DNA of 64,000 bases from Psococerastis gibbosa. Lineage: Eukaryota > Arthropoda > Insecta > Psocodea > Psocidae. The stretch is from positions 25,012,290 through 25,076,289 of the forward strand of contig OZ020489.1 in the NCBI GenBank assembly GCA_963971405.1. The letters are read 5' to 3'. Every line of letters begins with the position of its first letter. Position 1 is the stretch's first letter. Both the position numbers and the translations under genes were made by a program. The notes below the pieces were generated by a model. That model made no database searches. It saw only the letters and a list, made by a program, of their open reading frames with translations, and was not told the origin of the DNA. Positions 58,880 through 64,000 of the stretch are shown piece by piece.

Positions 58880-58904
58880 TTATCTGCGTTCACATATACT
58901 GAGA

Positions 58905-59578
58905 CCCGGAACGAGTGAACCCGCACTTGCTTTCCTATTAATCAATTGGTATAGGTACCGAGGTAGGTAATATCAGTTGTTCCCTGGTAAATAATTGTCT
59001 TATGGTTAAATTTAGGTTAGTTTCCCTATCCCAAAGCACTGAATTGATCGATGGGGCGATTGCATAGTTTAGAACGGGAAGACCAATATATTACAACACT
59101 GCGAACACAATAATAATGACAGGGCATGCAATGAATTGGGATATGAATTATCTACCTGTATAATTTCTTCAAAAAATTTATGAAAATTGAGCCTGTATTA
59201 TTGTTTTATCAAGGGATTTCGTTTACATTAAAGTAAGCTTACTACAATATAATATGTGAGTTAAAAGAAATCATCGGAACCGTGTTTGAGGAAACGTTTT
59301 CTGAGTCGTGTTTGGGGTATAAAACCCCTCAAATTGAAGAAAGGTACCAAAAAATGACCCCCTGGAGAATATTTTGGGGAGATTACATGCTGAGTTTCAT
59401 CAAATTCAATCGAGTAGATGTAGACCCAAATCGAGTTACAGAGTGGCAGACCAACCTACAGACAAACATTTCGAAAAAAAAAAACATTTTTGGGTTCCTG
59501 GGACATCAAAACGTGTAAATCCACTGAAATTTCGACCATCGCAAAGCTTTCCTTATACTGGCGTACCAATTGGAAACA
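58905..59578 (-). repeat. GCTTTCC family element, old minus copy
   Basis: GAACGAGTGAACCCG..TTGCTTTCCTATTAATC at the left, GTTCCTGGGACATCAAAACG and CAAAGCTTTCCTTATACTGG at the right, with diverged middle (GATCGATGGGGCGATTGCAT, also in 6150-6885). Confidence 0.65.
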
Positions 59579-59647
59579 AGCACCTATGGTATGTCCACTT
59601 ACCATAAATAATTAGATAACTCGTGACTTCGTGGTATTTCATTTTAA

Positions 59648-60256
59648 TAAACAAAAAATAACAAAAACTTAGAGTTTTAGAAAAACTTGTTATAACAACC
59701 CGAATTAGTAAAACCCAAATAATCGTTTTTATCTTTGTCTAAGAAACCCACTTGTGTTAGTATAAAACCCTGAGCGCTTTCGGCAAGAACTGCCATCTAC
59801 TGAGGGAAACCCACTAGCACAGTTACACCTTATCTGCGATTTGAAACTTGCACAACTCGAGGAGAAGATGCAAATGTGACTAGGGAGAGGAAACCTTGGT
59901 TTATATAGAACTGGGAGGGGGTGGGAGGGGGCGTGGCTGGTTACCTATTCCTAACCTACTAGCTAGATCTATTAGAGGGGGTGATTGTGTGAATGTTATG
60001 TCGTTTGTTAATTTTTCCCTACTGTGTAAAGTCTCTAAAAGCAAGTCTCAAATCGCAGATAAGGTGTAACTGTGCTAGTGGGTTTCCCTCTGTAGATGGC
60101 AGTTCTTGCCGAAAGCGCTCAGGGTTTTTTACTAACACAAGTGGGTTTCTTAGAGACTTAGACAAAGATAATTTCTTAACGATTATTTGGGTTTTACTAA
60201 TTCGGGTTGTTATAACATGTTTTTCTAAAAGTTTTTGTTATTTTTTTGTTTATTTA
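59648..60256. mobile_element. Large fold-back element with ~205-bp arms
   Basis: The left arm (59648-59851) and right arm (60041-60256) are inverse copies, e.g. TGTTATAACAACCCGAATTA, CTGAGCGCTTTCGGCAAGAA and CACTAGCACAGTTACACCTT. The 190-bp spacer contains GGGAGGGGGTGGGAGGGGGC. Arms differ by a few substitutions and small indels. Superfamily unknown. Confidence 0.85.
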
Positions 60257-60964
60257 TATCCACTTACCCTTCAGTAGGTACCGTATATTAGCATTTTCTC
60301 TTATTAGCATCCATATTTATGACGAAGTAGGCCTGTTCTCTTTTTTTGGCATTACAATATACTGAGTGATGTTTCTTAACATGTAGCCTACCCTGCCTAC
60401 GGGCTATGGTGGGAATTTTTATACGATTCTAACATAAGATTGTAAATTAGCGTACTGTAGTAGTTGGGTATTAACTTGCTGTCGCAAACAGCATAATATA
60501 GAGTGTAGCCTATGTGAGTATGCGTCTAGATAGGCAACATTATTACCTTATTAGCAGTAGCCATCGCTCATTACCTACATTGAAAACAAGTTCGTTACGA
60601 GTCGTACTGGCTAGGGTCAACGTTCAAAAGTCAGCCATTCATATTTCAACATTGGCCCCGAATGATCCAAAGCCTTAGGCTCCATCCAGTATCCAGTACA
60701 ACAATCAATAGAGATGTATAGTCCCTACGTAGATTGTAAAGATAACCGTAAATGCAAACCGCTTTGTATTATTCCACTGTAATTAACTGTTTAGCCTATA
60801 TACAACGTTCTTACTTTAAACCTATTTGTTTTGGGATGATTTATGAACAGTTTAGCGTACAACGATGGTTTATGTTATTGTTCTGATTTTGTACACTAGA
60901 CCTAAAGTAGCAAGTGGTAATCAAGTACTGTAAACTGTTGTCAATAGCGAGTGTAACATATTTC

Positions 60965-61113
60965 GGCGCTGATTCCACCAACGTCAATAGTGATATTAAA
61001 TGTTTTTTGACGTGGTACTGTGGTAGCAGACATTTTTAGTATGGCTAAAAATGTCTGCTACCACGTCAAAAACATTTACTATCACTATTGCCGTCGTTGG
61101 TGGAATCAGCGCC
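60965..61113. mobile_element. GGCG palindromic MITE, copy 14 (AACGTCAATAGTG subfamily)
   Basis: GGCGCTGATTCCACCAACGT start and inverse end. Core GTGGTAGCAGACATTTTTAG / AAAATGTCTGCTACCACGTC. Flanks TTC / TTA. Lies about 550 bp upstream of the HCCS start codon. Confidence 0.9.
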
Positions 61114-61661
61114 TTACAGTACATATACATAGGTACTGTATACAGGTAGGCGATTCTTTGGTTGGTGCATATGTTATTCAACACTTGGCCTCTGTTACTG
61201 GGGAACTGTTCTGCTTTGGCAGTGGATGCCAGTTCTTATTCGACTTTCACTGCATCTAAATTTATTACTGTATTAAAAGAAAATTTTGTTAGAAAATAGG
61301 AAAACCCGTCAAATGTGTAATTCACTAATTCTACACTCACAGTAAAGTAGCCAGTAGGTCTGCTTTAGACACTCTACTGACTTTAGTCTTTTATGTAAAT
61401 TACTTCCATAATATATTAGCAATTTTTTTTTGTTTGTGACGCTTTGATGGTGATATGTAATTTCAACTGCAGATTTAAAAAATATAAGTATAGTAAAAAA
61501 ACTAAAAAAAAGTTGCGCTAAAATTGAGAATATGTTTGCATCAGACGACAATCGATCGAGATTCGATTCAACCAAGTGATAGTAGCAGACGCTTCAAAAA
61601 ATGTAAACAACCTCGTGTTTTCACTGTTTTGCAATCAAGAACCGCAATTTTTAAACACAAA

Positions 61662-61877
61662 ATGGGCAATTCCGTTTCAGCTACACAGACGGTGGCCAAC
61701 AAAGTTGATGCTTCTAAAGCCCCTGAATCACACAAGCAGTATGATCTCAACGGAAAAGTTCCACCGCCTGAATGTCCAATGCACAACAAAAACCCATCCC
61801 CTGCACCACCTCCTGTCCCTGTTTCGGAATGTCCCATTGGAGGAGGAAGCTCTGGCGATATCAACCCTCTAAATATG
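61662..61877 (+). CDS. HCCS: Holocytochrome c-type heme lyase (cytochrome c heme lyase), coding exon 1
   Basis: Encodes the first 72 residues of the mitochondrial enzyme that attaches heme covalently to the CXXCH cysteines of apocytochrome c in the intermembrane space. The start ATG at 61662 sits in a good context (AAAATGG) and gives an MGNSVSA N-terminus; a glycine after Met is usual in the family. Two Cys-Pro motifs are visible, PECPM near residues 37-40 and SECPI near 55-59, in a low-complexity proline-rich stretch typical of the HCCS N-terminus. The exon ends with NPLNM at a consensus donor (GTAAGT at 61878) in phase 0. The frame stays open upstream to an ATG at 61524, but that extension has no family resemblance and I treat it as 5' UTR. 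Identity is firm because exon 2 continues the family sequence. The function is known from the family; what I see directly is motif and splice agreement. Confidence 0.92.
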
Positions 61878-62099
61878 GTAAGTAACTAATGTTCTTTAAG
61901 TTTGGGTGGGGGTGTCACAGTCTTGTCTCTTTATTTACTTCTTTATGAACCTGAACAGACCATAATTTGCATTAGTGAGTTTAAATAATTAATAATAGTA
62001 TATAATGGTGATAGGAGTTTTCCAAACCATGCTATCTCACACCCTTAACCCCTCTCAACACCTGATACTGTTTGATCTGACCATAACCGACCGATTATA

Positions 62100-63397
62100 C
62101 CTAGTCCTGCCATAAGTTCTGTCCCTAAGGTTATGACATGGTGCAAGGAATCAAAAAGTTTAATATGGTTCGAGTATTTTTTTTATATTGCATTATTCAT
62201 GCTTAAGTAATAAAATACTAGATTTCAAAATGTCCACCATCATTTTGAACACTAGCCTGAAGACGTTGTGGCCACTCATCTATTGCGGCATGGACGGTTT
62301 CCACAGTTAGATCTTGGGCTGCCATGATGAGGGAATGCTTCATGCTATCCAAATTTGGGTGACGCTTTGAGCAGGCCTTGGCCTCCAAAACCGACCACAA
62401 TGAATAGTCCAGGGGGTTCAAGTCTGGCCTACCAGAGGGCCAGTCTGCTGTAGCAATAAATCCGGAATTTTGGTTCTGAGCCACTACTGAGTGGTTTCGG
62501 CTTTGTGCGCAGGCGCTGAATCTTGCTGGAAGCACCAATCGTGCCGTTGAACAATGTGGTATTGAGAGGCTTAACTACTCCTTCCAAAACGTCTTTCTGG
62601 TACACTTTAGCTCCAGTTTTTACGCCTTTTTCGCAAAATGCTGGGTTGCCACCCCCTGGTACGACACCCCCTACTACACCATCACTGAAGACGGGTGATG
62701 ACCTCGTTGCACCCTGGAAACAACTTCCCTGACTTCCCGAGATAAATGAGCATAGACCTTGTCATTTTGGCGGTTGTAAACCTCTTCTACCCCAAAAATG
62801 TTTTCGTCGGCGAAAAGGATCCACTCATGACTTTGAGCTGCGTGCCACGTAAGTAACGCCTGCGCTCTGGTCCTCCTGATAGCACGTAGTGCTGGAGTGA
62901 GCAGAATTCCTGTGGATCTCCGATAGGCCTTCATCTATAGATCGTCCCTGACAAGTCATCACATCGACCTCGTGGACATGTCGAGTTCCCTGGCATGATT
63001 TTCTGCTTTCGGAGTGGATTTCTCCGAATTCGCTCCCTCACCACTTTAACTGCTGTAGCAGTCCTCACAGTCCTCGGACGCCCAGATTGCGGCCTGTCTT
63101 CAAAACTAGAAGTCTCGTTGTAACGATTAATTGCACGGTACACAAATTTTTGGGTTATTTTTAAAGGCTTGAAATAAAAAATGTCATTAGGAGCCATTGT
63201 GGAGGCATATCACGGTAATACGGTTTTCATCAGTACCCCATTCCATCTCAACAGGGCGAAGTTTTAACCGTAACTGGCGTTATTCCAGTAGCAGAAAGAA
63301 CTATGTAAACAATGGCAGGGTTGACAAGCATCAACCCTTGAGATACTGTCAGGGGTAGCCAAAATGCCGCAGGAACAGAACTTATGGCAGGACTAGG
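62100..63397 (-). mobile_element. Mariner-type (IS630-Tc1-mariner) DNA transposon with intact ends
   Basis: A 1298-bp element bounded by 23-bp perfect terminal inverted repeats starting CCTAGTCCTGCCATAAGT (62100-62122 and the reverse complement at 63375-63397), flanked on both sides by the dinucleotide TA (62098-62099 and 63398-63399), the signature target duplication of this superfamily. It contains one broken transposase reading frame on the minus strand. Ends and duplication are seen directly; superfamily placement follows from these and the transposase motifs. Confidence 0.93.
62218..63197 (-). pseudogene. Mariner-type transposase, inactivated
   Basis: Read from 63197 leftward. It begins MAPNDIFYFKPLK and has a paired-type helix-turn-helix region containing DRPQSGRPRTVR. 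The catalytic domain follows in a second frame with FADENIF (first Asp, around 62800). FQQDSAPAHKAETTQ (second Asp, around 62505-62535) is in a different frame from the downstream WPSGRPDLNPLDYSLW (third Asp, around 62410-62440). At least three frame changes and one in-frame TAG just after the second motif break it. Counting across the break, about 37 residues separate the second and third Asp, suggesting a DD37D-type (maT-like) spacing; the frameshift makes this uncertain by one or two residues. Normal length for the family would be about 330-350 residues. It cannot make a working transposase as it stands. Confidence 0.88.
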
Positions 63398-63402
63398 TAC
63401 AT

Positions 63403-63445
63403 TTATTAAATTGACTAAGGTTGAAGAGGCAACCTTCCCTGTTAG
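63403..63445 (+). repeat. Fragment of tRNA-derived SINE head
   Basis: ATTAAATTGACTAAGGTTGA and the following AGAGGCAACCT match the head of the SINE at 58212-58374 (58245-58276). The match fades before the B box. It lies four bases right of the mariner target duplication. Confidence 0.5.
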
Positions 63446-63713
63446 CCGATAGAGATAGTATAATGTTGAACCCCAAAGAAAAATGTCTATAAGCTGTGTG
63501 TAAACTGGCGCCGCTGTAAGCCATTCAAGTTGTCCCTATACCAGCCCATGCAAAAATTCGAACTAAATTCGGCTGTAACTCAAAAACTGTACTTTTCCGA
63601 CTTTTAATTCTTTCGGAAATGTGTTTCTTTAAAGCTAAATCAAGGGTATGGAACCAAATTTTGTGATTTTATGAGGGGTAGCTAAACTGAACCTTAACCG
63701 GGAATTTTTCTAG

Positions 63714-63956
63714 ATGGAGTCTCCCAACCAAAAGCCAGCACCTGATCAGCCATTTCCGTTACCGATTGAGCGACAAGTCAGTACGATACCTAAAGCTGGA
63801 ACAGAGGGAGAATTCTGGGTGTACCCTAGTCAACAGATGTTTTGGAATGCCATGCTGAGGAAGGGCTGGCGCTGGAAGGACGAGACAATCGAGAAGAAGG
63901 ACATGGATGATATTATTAAGATTCACAATGCAAATAACGAAATGGCCTGGCAAGAG
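63714..63956 (+). CDS. HCCS: Holocytochrome c-type heme lyase, coding exon 2 (gene continues beyond window)
   Basis: Exon of 81 codons, phase 0 at both ends, between an acceptor (TTTTTCTAG ending at 63713) and a donor (GTGAGA at 63957). It carries the most recognisable HCCS sequence: [14 protein letters not shown], then [18 protein letters not shown], then an acidic/lysine segment and [12 protein letters not shown]. In the family this region begins the conserved lyase core. Later exons, which would carry the heme-ligating histidine region and the C-terminus, lie outside the window. No frameshift or stop interrupts exons 1-2, in contrast to every mobile-element frame here, so this is the one gene that looks under purifying selection. 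Confidence 0.95.
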
Positions 63957-64000
63957 GTGAGATGTTGTTTGTTTTGTTCTGGTACGCCCATTATTACGTC

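Larger units (their letters stand above)
61878..63713 (+). other. HCCS intron 1 (1836 bp) carrying a mariner element
   Basis: GT-AG intron between the two HCCS coding exons. About 70% of it is a mariner-type insertion (62100-63397) lying antisense to the gene. Without the insertion the intron would be about 540 bp. Immediately right of the mariner is a fragment resembling the head of the window's tRNA-derived SINE (63403-63445). The remainder shows nothing recognisable. Confidence 0.9.

Noticed and set aside
61524..61661. N-terminal extension of HCCS from the upstream in-frame ATG
   Set aside because: The added ~46 residues look like translated UTR and the family normally starts with Met-Gly, as at 61662; the downstream ATG has the better context.

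Overview
This is nuclear DNA from an animal, almost certainly an arthropod. The evidence is GT-AG introns, AT-rich intergenic DNA packed with transposon remnants, and non-LTR retrotransposon, hAT, mariner and tRNA-derived SINE sequences. An insect (perhaps a hemipteran-like genome) or a crustacean would fit, but the sequence does not decide this. Only one host gene is certain: the first two coding exons of holocytochrome c-type heme lyase (HCCS) at 61662-63956 on the + strand, continuing past the right edge. One more possible host exon, unidentified, lies on the - strand at 2282-2517.

The remaining ~61 kb is a repeat landscape. Four repeat systems dominate. (1) At least fourteen short, near-perfectly palindromic elements (136-419 bp) begin GGCG..ATTCCAC, end in the inverse, and carry a central TGGTAGCAGACATT / AATGTCTGCTACCA core. 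They fall into several subfamilies with the same ends and core but unrelated arms, and one long subfamily is itself a nested element-in-element that has multiplied as a unit. (2) A ~0.86-kb family starting GCTTTCCAATTTAT, with an internal GTCT/GTCG microsatellite, a G/C homopolymer, a subterminal inverted repeat and a 3' hairpin (a Helentron/HINE-like plan), is present in about ten copies; one copy is inserted inside another. (3) A tRNA-derived SINE occurs in canonical form (58212-58374) and as an unusual fold-back form in which an inverted copy of the 3' half replaces the A-box region (49464-49689 and about 51885-52078). (4) Cut-and-paste DNA transposons with identifiable ends include a degenerate hAT of 2.05 kb (34919-36966), hAT-type MITEs with 8-bp target duplications (15064-15389, 58015-58668, 42331-42505, probably 22187-22372), and a 1.3-kb mariner-type element with 23-bp inverted ends and TA duplication inside the HCCS intron (62100-63397).

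Layout: 1-11 kb, mostly unassigned DNA with LINE tails, one possible host exon and fold-back repeats; 11.5-12.9 kb, self-nested GCTTTCC elements; 13-31 kb, unassigned DNA with scattered MITEs, GCTTTCC copies and LINE tails; 31-37 kb, a LINE insertion with a 5' inversion, a nested palindrome and the hAT element; 37-55 kb, dense palindromic MITEs, a three-copy tandem repeat, the fold-back SINEs and a 5'-truncated LINE reverse transcriptase; 55-61 kb, GCTTTCC copies, a hAT MITE containing a SINE, and a 600-bp fold-back; 61.5-64 kb, the HCCS gene. Every transposase or reverse-transcriptase reading frame seen is broken or truncated, so none encodes an intact protein. No rRNA, functional tRNA gene or CRISPR array was seen.
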